The notes below the pieces were generated by a model. It had not been told where the DNA came from. It saw nothing but the letters and a program-made list of their open reading frames with translations, and did not search any database. Made by a program: the position numbers and the translations under genes. Shown here piece by piece: positions 47,356 through 59,300 of a DNA stretch of 64,000 bases; the stretch's first letter is position 1; the number at the start of each line of letters is the position of its first letter. Source of the stretch: Edaphochlamys debaryana (lineage: Eukaryota; Chlorophyta; Chlorophyceae; Chlamydomonadales); contig JAEHOE010000212.1 of the NCBI GenBank assembly GCA_016858145.1, forward strand, positions 62,001-126,000, in the 5' to 3' direction.

Positions 47356-48572
47356 GCCCCAACGAGGCGCACACGGGTGGAGCCGGCCCCGTGGGCCGTG
47401 AAGTTTGGCGCAGGAGCTGTGCCAGGGGGGGCCGTGCCCTGTGGGTCCTCAGCGCAGACAGCTGCAGGGGTGCTCAACGGCTTGAGCCTGGGGCCGGCCA
47501 GGTGGCGGGAAGCTGGGGAGCGGCTGGACGGGGGCGGCGCTGGCACGCGGCAGCAAATGAGCCCGTGGGGAGGGGGGTTTCCGGATGGCGCAGCAATGCG
47601 GTGGTTGCGTGCGGGGGGACTGCATGGGGAGATGGGGTGCGTGCGGGGGCAGCGTGTGCCTTGTCCCTGCAGCCGCAGGGGCCGCCGTGGGCCGGAGGAG
47701 CCCGGGCCCGGGCCCGGGACCCCGGGTGTGGGGCTCGTCCGGGTGGCGCCGGGGCGCTGGGCTGCGCGGTGACAATAGGCATGGATGGGGGCGGGGGGCC
47801 GAGGACGGGGGAGGGCAGCGGGCGTCCTCGTGAACTGAAGCCATGCGGACGGGCGAAGGGTTAGTGGGACCCGCATTCACGGCTTGGGGCGGGCACAGAC
47901 AGCTGGCTTTGTGACCTGTAGCTCAGCGTAACGGGCCAGTTCGCCTCAGCCCCCGAGGTTTTCCGGGCAGACCGAAGCCAGGGCCAAAGGTTTCCTCGGC
48001 TGCGCCCTACTTTCTTAGTGACGGCTGGTCCCTGCCCGTGCGCGCGGCCGTTGGGCCAGCAGAGTTATGCCTGGTTGTTGGAACAAAGTTTTAAGTTCTT
48101 CAGGCATATGCAGCCACGGCCTCGGCTGAGGAAGCTTGCCTTGTGGTGGGTAGGCCCCTGGCGTGCCGCACGCCCTTACTGAGCACCCCGCCTCCGCACG
48201 CTATCCGCGCACGCTTGTGCCAGCATGCATGCACCCGCTCAGTGGTCATACTCAAGTGTCCTACGTGTTGAAGGTCGGCGGCCGGGGCTGCACGCAGGGT
48301 TTGCGCGTGCCCAGGTCGGGCGGCCCGCGCATCGCAAGCCCTTAGAAGCGGAGCCCGTCTCCTCGCGCAGACCAGCCTCAGCTCCTCCAGCCGCCTCGTC
48401 GCCCTCTTGACCTCCTTATGCTTTATAGTGCAACACTGACTATTAGCTGCCTAGGCCCCACTCCCATTGTATCCTCGAGCTGGCCGCGGACGCACCCGCC
48501 GAAGCCTTGCCTCCGCTGAAGGGGGCATCCCCTTCCAACAACACTGGGGGCGTCAGCTATCAGAGTGCCAAC
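47356..48572. other. Intergenic region, nothing recognised
   Basis: It contains the 3' UTR of the cyclophilin-like gene and the promoter of the phosphatase. TTTATAG at about 48421 is a possible TATA element about 150 bp before the phosphatase ATG. No coding sequence was supported. Confidence 0.5.
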
Positions 48573-51500
48573 ATGTTGAGATCTGAAAGCTACCCGCAGC
48601 TGCCGGCTCTGCCTAAACTCCCAGCCAAGGAGATGGCGGGGCCCACACCGTGGTCCAACTGGGCATTACCAGGTGGGTTGCCCGTGTTACAGCTAGCTCA
48701 ACACACTGCGGTCAGCGAGGGTCCTAGAGCGGAACCTCGGCCTGGACCTCGCTGGAAATTTCGGGGTCGGAGGGCTTTCCTCTCAGAGGCGACCTGGTCG
48801 TGATGGCAACATTACACCAAGCCTTTTATAGCCGGTCTTCCGGGCCCAAGCGCGGCGGGGCTTGATTTTAAGGGTCTAGGGCGGTGAATTCTCGCTTGGG
48901 CCCGGGAGCTGCCTAGCACACGTCAGTATCATTTCATGCCCCAGCACTGCACAGGGGTCATGTGCTGGGCACGCAAGGCCAGTGTCCTGACTCGGGAAGC
49001 CACGAGCGCGAAAGAACACGTCTCCAGACGCACCAGCGAGTGTGCCCAGACGACCGACTGCATAGACCTGCACTGATTCACACAGCCGGGATCCACACGT
49101 CTGGGGCTTGACGCTTGCGCCCTGCACCAACCCGCATGCCGTTGGTGGTGTCGCAGGTCGCGTTATCGCGGGCGCCTACCCCGCCAGCCTGGATGACGCG
49201 GAGACGGAGAAGATCCTCACGACGATGCTGGAGCTGGGGATCAACACGTTTGTGTGCCTCCAAGCGGAGGTTAATATCAACACGCCGGAGCACGCCTGGC
49301 GGGCAGGCCACGGGTTGCGGCCATACATCAAGGACGCCCAGGTGAGGCCCCGCAGGAGGGGGGGAGCGGGTGAAGGAAGGGAGGAGGGAGGGGGTAGGGG
49401 TGGGTTGGGGCGGGTGAAGGCCAGGGCGTCGTCGAGCGGGCAGAGGGCAGGACCTGCAGGCAAGGTTGGTGCAGCGGGACTCCCCCCTTGTGACCCCTCC
49501 CTCCGGAGCCTTACCCCGTGCGGGCGGGCCAGGGGCCGGGGAGCGGTACCGGCGCAGCGGGGGGCGGGGGGCAGGGGCGGGGGGCGGGGGGCAGGGGCGG
49601 GGGCGCAGCAGTGGGACGCAAGCGGCGGCGGCGGCGCAGGCCCAGGCCGCAGCTGGAGGAGGAGGAGCGGCAGGAGGGGGCGGGCGCGGGGGGCCCCGGG
49701 CAGCGCAGGGGAAGGGGCGTGTGTGAGGGGGAGGGCGGCGGTCGGAGAGCTGACACACAGGGGCGGCGGAGGGGTGGTGGCAGCGAGGAGCGGCGAGGCC
49801 TGGGCAGCGGGGTCCCCGGTGCAGCGGTGGGGCACAATCCGACGGGGGAGGGTGTGTGTGACGACGAGAGAGGGGCGTGCTACCGCGGTGCAGTGCAGGC
49901 CTGCGGACAGGGCCCCTTCACCCCTTCACCCCACCCCCATCCCCATGCGCATCCCCCCCCAGAAAATCCTGTCCAAGGCCCACGAGCAGGGCAACCCCAA
50001 GATCACGCAGCAGAAGATCGACTTCCTGCACCTGCCCATCATCGACGGCAACGTGACCACGGACTCGGCCATGAACCGGCTGGCGGAGGACTGCATGGAG
50101 CGCATCCTGCGGTAGGGGGGTGGGGTGAGGGGAGGGGGGGGGGGAGGAGGAGGAGGAGGCGTGGGAGGGGGATGGAGCCGGGGGTGGAGGTGGGAGCTGT
50201 TGGAGGGGGAGGTGGCACGCAGGCAGAGAGGAGGAAGACGGGAGGCGGAGCGGGGCGCCGGCGTCTGACCGCATCCCACCCTGCTGTCTTCACCTTGGCG
50301 CAGGGGCGAGCGGCTGTACATCCACTGCTGGGGCGGCCACGGGCGCACGGGCACCCTCGTGGCCATCCTGCTCGGCCGCCTGTACGGACTGCCGTACACG
50401 AACGCGCTGCGGTACACGCAGGTGCGTGCGCGCGTACGGGGCAGGGGCGTGTGCTCCCGGGCCTTGAGGTCCGCTTCCAGTCCCTTCCCGGTCCGCAGCT
50501 GCAGTCCCCCGCCACCCCCCCGTTGCCCGATACCTGCCTCACCCTCCCTCTCTCCCCCCTCCTCCCCTCCATCACCTCCACCCCAGGCCTTCCACGACTC
50601 CCGAGTGTACCCCCAGGGCGTGCGCTCCCCACAGACCCCCGTGCAGCGGGCACAGGCGAGCAGGGGACACGGGGGGGGGGGCGGGCTCGGGGAGGGGAGG
50701 CCTGGGACCAGGAGGCCCTTGAGGCTTGCGCCGTTGCGGGCCGAAGCAGCAGTCCGCAGAGTGCACACTTGGCCCTTGATGGTGCCGAATAACACGCGCT
50801 GAACCGCATCGCCTCCCTCCATCCTCCCACCCACCCCCCAGGTCCGGCGCCTGCTGGCCTCGCAGTCCGCGGGCACCATCTCCTCCCCCGCCATGGTCCC
50901 GGCGGCGGCACGCGCGGGCGCCCCCGTGCGCTCCCCCGTGTCCTCCTCCATCGGAGTGGGGGCGGGGGCGGGGGTGGGCGGCGGCGTGAGCAAGCCGCTG
51001 GGCGGCGGCGGCAGCATCCTGTCGGGGGCGGTGGCGCGGCCGGCGGCGGCGGGGTCAGGCGGCGACGGGCGTGCGGCGGCGGCGCCTCCGTCTCCGCTGC
51101 GGGCGAGGTGAGGGCGGCCGGGCGGGGCGTGTTGAACGGGCTGCTGGGGAGTGGCGTGTTTTGGTTGGTGGCATGGGGCCTGGGCAAGCCAGCCAGAGGG
51201 CACCGGGGCTGGAGGCAAAGCTGCTGCCCCGGTGCAGCCGCTGCGGCTCTCACCAGCACCCAGGGACCCAGGCCCTGAGGCCGCCATCACCGACACGCCT
51301 CCCCCTCCCCCCTTGCCTGGGTGCCTCGCAGGGCGGGCGTGTCAGCATCCACTGCGGTGGGGTCGGGGGCGGCGGGGTCGGGGGGCCGCTACGGCGCCTC
51401 CCGGGTGGGGGAAAGCCCCATGCGCTCGGCGGCCGGGGCGGACGGCGGCGGGCGCAGCGGGGCCTCGGCGGCCGACCGCCTGGCGGGGGACTTCGGGCGG

Positions 51501-51590
51501 CTGCAGGGGCCCTCGGGGGCGCTGCCGCGGCAGGGGGCCAACGCGGCGCTGCCCTACGTGCTCGCCAACGGCCGGGTGAAGCTGCGATGA
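48573..51590 (+). CDS. Dual-specificity (tyrosine-type) protein phosphatase
   Basis: There are seven exons: 48573-48672, 49157-49341, 49963-50111, 50304-50421, 50587-50655, 50842-51107, 51332-51590, about 381 aa. The CX5R loop is HCWGGHGRTGT (Cys about 153, Arg about 159). The N-terminus PTPWSNWALPGRVIAGAYP fits plant and algal phosphatases of this group. DFLHLPIIDGNVTTD may carry the general-acid Asp. After the catalytic domain, PQTPVQRAQVRRLLA is a further family-like motif. Then about 170 residues of Gly/Ala/Ser-rich sequence run to the end. Exon 5 ends at a GC donor (CAG|GCGAGC); no GT fits. An upstream in-frame TTG at 48507 was not used as the start. Substrate unknown. Confidence 0.87.
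49554..49605 (+). repeat. G-rich 20-bp tandem repeat in phosphatase intron 2
   Basis: About two and a half copies of a 20-bp unit (GCAGGGGCGGGGGGCGGGGG) sit inside the intron 49342-49962 on the sense strand. The G-tracts could form a quadruplex in RNA or DNA. Confidence 0.8.
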
Positions 51591-53396
51591 GCGGCGGCGG
51601 GCGTGGCGCGGGCCGCGGGTGCGGGCGCGGGCTGGGTGGCGCCTGGCGGGGCGGCGGTGTGAAGGTGACCTGCGCTGGCGGGAGCTTGAAAGGACGCAGA
51701 CACTACACGACACGACACACGAGGCGACACGACGCAACCGCGCGAGCGGTCAGCACCGCGGCAGAGGGGCATGCAGCAGAGGGGCGTGCAGCCGCCGAGC
51801 CGCTGGCCGCTGCTGCGTCGGCGGCGGCTCGGGACATGGAGCGGCCCCCGGAAGACCTCTTCGGGGACGCGGGGCCGACCAATCAGGACACAGTTGAATT
51901 CAAGAAAGACGCCCCCTTTTGGGGTTTGAGCCGTGACGGCTGCACGAGGGTTGCGGGTCGGAGACGCCCGGGCGGAGGGTGTGACCCCGCCCAGGCCTCG
52001 CCTTAACTGGGCTGGGTGGGGCGTCGAACTGAGGCAGGGGCCGCAAGCGGCTCACAGCTCGTTGGGAGGCAATACGGAGCTTGGGGCTGGGGGCGGAGAG
52101 CTGCCGGGGTAGCCTCCGTTGGTTGGCGGCTTCACATGACCTAACCACATCAAAAACGCGAAAGGCAAGGGAGGGCTGTTAAAGCTGAGCATATGTGATG
52201 CGCGCTTTGTTCCATAGCAATCTGCCCCGGCGGACTCTGCGGGGACGGGGGGCGGCTTGTTTGTTGCGACGGCATCTGGGCTTACGCGGATGCCTTTCAA
52301 CGGCAGCCCATAGGCCTCACAGTGACCTTGCTAGCTCTGGGGCGTTGGGCGCGACCTTACCGGCTTCGCTGGGCCGTGAGGCTCGCGGGGCCGGGTGCTT
52401 GACTGCAGGCGACAGTGACGGGGGCCGAGCGCTGTGCTGTACGGGTGTGCAAAGCGATAATGAGACGGTGGTGGCGGTAGGACGATAGGCGGTTGCGTGG
52501 GTTGTGGTGGGGCTGGCAGCCTCTGCGGGGCACTCTCTCGGTCCCTCGGTGCAGCCATGACCGGTGTACCCTTCACATCGCCGGGCGTTGTCGTGGCACG
52601 TAGGGCTTTGCGGAAGGGGGGCTAACAGAGGGACGTGGGGCCTGGGCGGGGCGGGGCTGTGCACAGCCGGCACGCCGGCATTTTGAGCCCCATGCCCACG
52701 CACTTTGCATGTGGTAGCGACGTGGTGGCTGAGCTCGGGTCATGAATACGTGTGCCGGATATGATGATCTGGCCTGGTGGAGGGCTTACGCTTGCGCTTG
52801 GGCTGGGCAAGTGGGCAGGGCGGGTGAGGGCCGGTGCTGTGACCGTGCGGGGAGGACTTCATGCTGACTGTGGCTATGAACGCCCGCTGTTTGTAAGATG
52901 CGCAACGCTGACGTCGCTGAGTGCCCACAAGCGCAGCTCGCCGGAGACGTCTGCGGCAGTGCGGGCAACAAAGTGAGGGCTCAGGCACGCTACGGGGCAC
53001 TCGCACGCCAGCCGGTGGGACCGAACCGGGCGGCTTCGTGCCCCAGCCGAGCGGATGGAGAAGGATGGGGCAGGAGCGCAGAAGCGCAGAAGCGTGTTTG
53101 TTTCAGTGGTGCGGGAGGGGGAGGCACCAGAGCAGAGCGCGGAAAGGGAATGGAAAGGAAGGGAGGGGCAGGGCAGGGGCCGCTGGGGCGACTGGCCCTT
53201 CCAGGGCGTGCCGTGCCGTGCCGACGACCGAGTGTCGGCGCGCATGCTGCACTGCAGCGGCACTGCTTTTGCAGCCACAAGCGGCATACGCAACTCCCAA
53301 CACATAACAGCTTCTATCAAGGCACGCGTTGACTTATATAGACGGCCATTCGCGCCATGCCACACTGACCTTCTCTAAGCTGATCGCGCGGCAGGA
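51591..53396. other. Intergenic region between the two phosphatase genes
   Basis: It contains the 3' UTR of the first phosphatase and the promoter of the second. Several open frames occur on both strands but none resembles a known family or shows an exon pattern. Confidence 0.5.
53331..53342 (+). promoter_or_regulatory. TATA-like element upstream of the rhodanese-phosphatase gene
   Basis: GACTTATATAGA lies about 55-65 bp upstream of the ATG at 53397, in a locally less GC-rich stretch. It shares GACTTATA with the element before the ankyrin gene. Motif and position only. Confidence 0.5.
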
Positions 53397-56356
53397 ATGG
53401 CGACTGAGGCCAAGTCTTGCGACGTAGACCAGGTCTTCCGCATCTTCACGGCGCTGCCGCAGGATATCGCTACGATTCTCATTGACGTGCGGCCACAGAA
53501 GGAGTTCAAGCTGAACCACATAGCGGGAGCGTTCAATGTTCGCCTCTCGACGAACGGCCAAGTCCTCGCGGTGCGGAGTGGTGCTGGGTGGGCCCAACTA
53601 GTCCCCGCACGGCGGGGCATACCCGGACGCGGTTTCTCTGGTCCCCCTCCCTTGGGGCCCTCACGCCCGCTTCTCCTCCTCCACTCCGCCCTCCCCACCC
53701 CACACACCCACCCCACCGCCTGCGCCCCACCGCCTGCGCCCCCCCTGCCCCCCCCCCCAGGACTACTCGGGCTCGTCCTACAACATCAAGTGGAGCCAGG
53801 ACTGCTGGTGCGGAAGGGGGGTGGATGGGCGGCAGGGCCCGGGATGCCTGTGCAGGGGGGGCGTGGAGGGAGGGTTCCGTGGGCAAGGGGGGACCAAAGG
53901 TCTGAGGCGCGGGGGAGCGTCCCCGGCTTTGGGAGCCTCGATAGGCAGTTCCGAAGTTCTTGACAGACAGGGGCGCAGCGGGTGCTAGCGCAACACCCCC
54001 GCTTCGCCCCCCCTGCCCACCCCCCGCTGCAACACCACCCTCCCTCCGTACCTCCCCCCTTTGCGACACGCCCCCCCTCCCGCCCCCTTTCCTCCCCCCC
54101 AGGTGGGGCCGCAGCGTGGTGGTGTACGGCGACCCGGGGCTTCGGAGGGACCACCCTGTGCTGCGGTTCCTGGCGGGGCAGGCGCGGTGCCGGGGGCTGA
54201 GCTACCTCAAGGAGGGGTGAGGGGGGGTGGAGGGGGGAGGGGGAAGGGGGAAGGGGGAGGGTGGGGGTGGGGGTGGAGGGGGGAGGGAGGGTGGGAGAGG
54301 GAGAGGGTGGCTGGGTGGGGTGGGGGGTGAGGGATGGGGGGCTGGATCGGGTCGTGGTTGAGGGATGGGGGGTGAGCCTGCCAGGGGGTGGAGAGGGGGA
54401 CGGGGGCAAGGCGGGGTGTTGCGCAGAGGCCGCCCAGCTGCCTCGCACGCGGCATGCTTGGCACCCTGGCCTCCCTCCCTGCACTCCCTTCCAGCGTCAC
54501 TCAATCCCCTCCCTCTCTGTTTCCACCCTCCCCCGCCCCAACCCACCCCACCAGGTACGCCGAGTTTGAGAAGAAGTACCCCTTCCTGTGCACCGCCAGC
54601 GTCAAGGCGGCGTGCCTCAAAAGGTGGGGGGAGGTGTCGAGCTAACTAACAGGGTGGACAGGGACTCTGTACCCTCCACACTTTTACCCTTGCCTCTTCC
54701 CCCCTGATCCTCCTCCCCCCCCTGTTTGATCCACACTCAAACTCCACCCGCGCCCCCCCGATCCTCCCCCCCCTGTCAGGTACCCCTCCCAGGTCCTGCC
54801 CGGCCACCTGTACCTGGGGGACTGGGACAACGCGGCGGACGGGGAGCGGCTGGCGGAGCTGGGGGTCAAGAGGTGTGGGGGGGGAGGGGGGGGAAGTCCA
54901 GCTCTGCGTGTAAGGGGGCGGCTCCTGCAGCAGCGTTGTGGATCTGTCGAGCGGGGGGGGGGGGGGCGGCGGAAGGGGGGGGGGGCGGGGGCCGGGGTGG
55001 ATCTGGAGGGCGGGCTGGTCCGCTGGGGGCTCCCTTGCCGTGGCTCCGGGGGGGCAAAAGGATGGAGCTGTGTAGGGGGGGGCTAGGTATCAGGGGGATC
55101 CTGAGAGGAGCCCCCTCCTCCCCCCCCCTCCCCCCCCAGGGTGCTCACCATCCACAACCACCCCGAGAACCTGCGCCTGGCGCCGGGGCTGAGGCACCTG
55201 CGCTTCTCGGTGCCCGACATAGAGGACGTGGACATCAGCCAGGTGGGGGGGAGGGCGGGGGGAGGGGAGTCCCCCACGTGATTGGGATGGGCCAGCGCCG
55301 CATCATGCCGAGTCTGGACCGCTCCTTGCGTTAACCCCCCCTCCATGAGCCCGGGGCACATGCGTTTATGCTACCACGACCTCGATCTCCCGGCGTCCAT
55401 GACGTGTCCCTCCCCCCTCCCCCCCTCCCCCTCAGTACTTCTCTGAGGCCTTTGACTTCATCGATGAGGCCCGGGACAAGGGGCAGGGTGGGTGGGGCCA
55501 GGGGGGGGGGGGGAAGGGGGGGGGGCGCAAAGGGGGAGGGGGGTGGGAGCGGGGGGGGAGGTGCGAGCAAGGGGGGGTCGATACAGCGTGCGACTGCTGA
55601 TCAGGGCTGGATAGATGGAAGGCGGGAGTGGGTGGCAGCAAGCAGCAGGTCCTTGCCGGTCAGACGCCGATCAAGGCGTGGGCCATTCTGCTGGTGGGCC
55701 CGCCGGGTGGGTTGGCAGGGTCCATCTCCCAGATCTCCTATCTGAAGCTTTTCGTTACCCTTGATCCCCTTCTTTCGCGCCCCCCCCCTCCCCGGACCGC
55801 AGCGGTGCTGGTGCACTGCGGCGCCGGAGTCAGCCGCTCCGCCACTCTGGTGAGGGGGGGGACTCGGGACGGGGAAGGGAAGAGGCCTCAAAGCGGGCAA
55901 CCCCGAGGGGCTTTGCAACCCCTGCCCGAACCAGCCCTGGCAGACGACTCCCGTCCCTTGCCTCTCGTTCGGAGCCTCCCCTCCTCAATCAACCCTCCTC
56001 ACTATCCTAACCCCTGCCCCGCCCCCCCCCCTTGCCTGCCCACTACTGTCAGGTGATGATGTACCTCATGCGCCGCAACTCCTGGTCTGCGGCGCGGGCA
56101 CGGGCGCACGTGCTAGAGCGGCGCAGCTGCGTGCGGCTCAACGACGGGTTCTGGATCACACTGTGCGCCCTGGAGCCCGCGCTGGGCATTACTGACAGGT
56201 GAGTAGTGAGGGAGCAGAGTCGTGATTAGCTGAAAAGACGTCTCACAAACGGATGAGACAGTTCACTGTCTGGAGCTTGGCGTGAGAGCGTGCCCACTCT
56301 GCAGCCAACACACACAGACGGAAACATCTACTAGTCCTTCTTGCTTGCAACACTAG
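53397..56356 (+). CDS. Rhodanese-like plus dual-specificity phosphatase fusion protein
   Basis: Nine secure exons: 53397-53570, 53761-53807, 54103-54216, 54555-54623, 54780-54872, 55140-55242, 55436-55487, 55803-55849, 56053-56198. The N-terminal rhodanese/Cdc25-homology domain is ILIDVRPQKEF, HIAGAFNVR, then SVVVYGDPGLRRD. The usual catalytic Cys of that loop is Gly, so it is probably a non-catalytic docking domain as in MAP-kinase phosphatases. The phosphatase domain starts YPSQVLPGHLYLGDW and has the CX5R loop VHCGAGVSRSAT (Cys about 223, Arg about 229), then MMYLMRR. The last exon is uncertain. An acceptor at 56303-56304 gives 17 more codons to a TAG at 56354-56356 (total about 298 aa). 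Alternatively the intron spans the whole minisatellite and resumes at 63906. MAP kinases are likely substrates by analogy. Confidence 0.84.
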
Positions 56357-56385
56357 CAACACCGACCACTACCGCCACACACCGT

Positions 56386-59300
56386 GAACCAACCGCAACC
56401 TCCTCACGCCCAGCACAAACCGCGACCTCTGCACGCCCAGCACTGATCGCGACCTCCACACGCCCAGCACAAATCGCAACCTTTGCATGCCCAGGACAAC
56501 TTGCGACCTCCTCACGCCCAGCACTGATTGCGACCTGTGCATGCCCAGCACTGATCGCGACCTCCGCACACCCAGCACTGATCGCGACCTCCGCAAGGCC
56601 AGCACAAACCGCGACCTCTGGACACCCAGCACAACTTGCAACCTGCTCACGCCCAGCACTGATTGCGACCTGTGCATGCCCAGCACTGATTGCGACCTCC
56701 TCACACCCAGCACTGATCGTGACCTCCGGACGGCCAGCACAAACCGCGACCTCTGGACACCCAGCACAAATCGCGACCTCTGCACGCCCAGCACTGATCG
56801 CGACCTCCTCATGCCCAGCACTGATTGCGACCTCCTCACACCCAGCACTGATTGCGACCTCTGCACGCCCAGCACTGATCGCGACCTCCTCACGCCCAGC
56901 ACTGATCGCGACCTCCTCATGCCCAGCACAAACCGCCACCTCTGGACATTCAGCACTGATCGCGACCTCTGCACGCCCAGCACTGATTACGACCTGTGCA
57001 CGCCCAGCACTGATTGCGACCTCCGCACACCCAGCACTGATCGTGACCTCCGCACGGCCAGCACAAATCGCGACCTTTGCATGCCCAGCACAACTTGCGA
57101 CCTCCTCACGCCCAGCACTGATTGCGACCTGTGCACGCCCAGCACTGATCGCAGCCTCCGCACACCCAGCACTGATCGTGACCTCTGCATGGCCAGCACA
57201 AATCGCGACCTTTGCATGCCCAGCACAACTTGCGACCTGCTCACGCCCAGCACTGATTGCGACCTGTGCACGCCGAGCACTGATCGCGACCTCCTCATGC
57301 CCAGCACAAACCGCGACCTCTGGACATTCAGCACTGATCGCGACCTCTGCACGCCCAGCACTGATTACGACCTGTGCATGCCCAGCACTGATTGCGACCT
57401 GTGCACACCCAGCACTGATCGTGACCTCCGCACGGCCAGCACAAATCGCGACCTTTGCATGCCCAGCACAACTTGCGACCTCCTCACGCCCAGCACTGAT
57501 TGCGACCTGTGCACGCCCAGCACTGATCGCGACCTGTGCACGCCCAGCACTGATCGCGACCTCCTCACACCCAGCACTGATCGTGACCTCCGCACGGCCA
57601 GCACAAACCGCGACCTCTGGACACCCAGCACAAATCGCGACCTCTGCACGCCCAGCACTGATCGCGACCTCCTCATGCCCAGCACTGATTGCGACCTCCT
57701 CACACCCAGCACTGATTGCGACCTCTGCACGCCCAGCACTGATCGCGACCTCCTCACGCCCAGCACTGATCGCGACCTCCTCATGCCCAGCACAAACCGC
57801 CACCTCTGGACATTCAGCACTGATCGCGACCTCTGCACGCCCAGCACTGATTACGACCTGTGCACGCCCAGCACTGATTGCGACCTCCGCACACCCAGCA
57901 CTGATCGTGACCTCCGCACGGCCAGCACAAATCGCGACCTTTGCATGCCCAGCACAACTTGCGACCTCCTCACGCCCAGCACTGATTGCGACCTGTGCAC
58001 GCCCAGCACTGATCGCGACCTGTGCACACCCAGCACTGATCGTGACCTCCGCACGGCCAGCACAAATCGCGACCTTTGCATGCCCAGCACAACTTGTGAC
58101 CTCCTCACGCCCAGCACTGATTGCGACCTGTGCACGCCCAGCACTGATCGCGACCTGTGCACGCCCAGCACTGATCGTGACCTCTGCATGGCCAGCACAA
58201 ATCGCGACCTTTGCATGCCCAGCACAACTTGCGACCTGCTCACGCCCAGCACTGATTGCGACCTGTGCACGCCGAGCACTGATCGCGACCTCCTCATGCC
58301 CAGCACAAACCGCGACCTCTGGACATTCAGCACTGATCGCGACCTCTGCACGCCCAGCACTGATTACGACCTGTGCACGCCCAGCACTGATTGCGACCTG
58401 TGCACACCCAGCACTGATCGTGACCTCCGCACGGCCAGCACAAATCGCGACCTTTGCATGCCCAGCACAACTTGCGACCTCCTCACGCCCAGCACTGATT
58501 GCGACCTGTGCACGCCCAGCACTGATTGCGACCTCCGCACACCCAGCACTGATCGTGACCTCCGCACGGCCAGCACAAATTGCGACCTTTGCATGCCCAG
58601 CACAACTTGCGACCTCCTCACGCCCAGCACTGATTGCGACCTGTGCACGCCCAGCACTGATCGCAGCCTCCGCACACCCAGCACTGATCGTGACCTCTGC
58701 ATGGCCAGCACAAATCACGACCTTTGCATGCCCAGCACAACTTGCGACCTGCTCACGCCCAGCACTGATTGCGACCTGTGCACGCCGAGCACTGATCGCG
58801 ACCTCCTCATGCCCAGCACAAACCGCGACCTCTGGACATTCAGCACTGATCGCGACCTCTGCACGCCCAGCACTGATTACGACCTGTGCATGCCCAGCAC
58901 TGATTGCGACCTGTGCACACCCAGCACTGATCGTGACCTCCGCACGGCCAGCACAAATCGCGACCTTTGCATGCCCAGCACAACTTGCGACCTCCTCACG
59001 CCCAGCACTGATTGCGACCTGTGCACGCCCAGCACTGATCGCGACCTGTGCACGCCCAGCACTGATCGCGACCTCCTCACACCCAGCACTGATCGTGACC
59101 TCCGCACGGCCAGCACAAACCGCGACCTCTGGACACCCAGCACAAATTCGACCTCTGCATGCCCAGCACTGATTGCGACCTCCTCATGCCCAGCACTGAT
59201 TGCGACCTCCTCACACCCAGCACTGATTGCGACCTCTGCACGCCCAGCACTGATCGCGACCTCCTCACGCCCAGCACTGATCGCGACCTCCTCATGCCCA

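Noticed and set aside
48507..48572. Upstream start for the phosphatase adding 22 residues
   Set aside because: The codon there is TTG; the first ATG in frame is at 48573.
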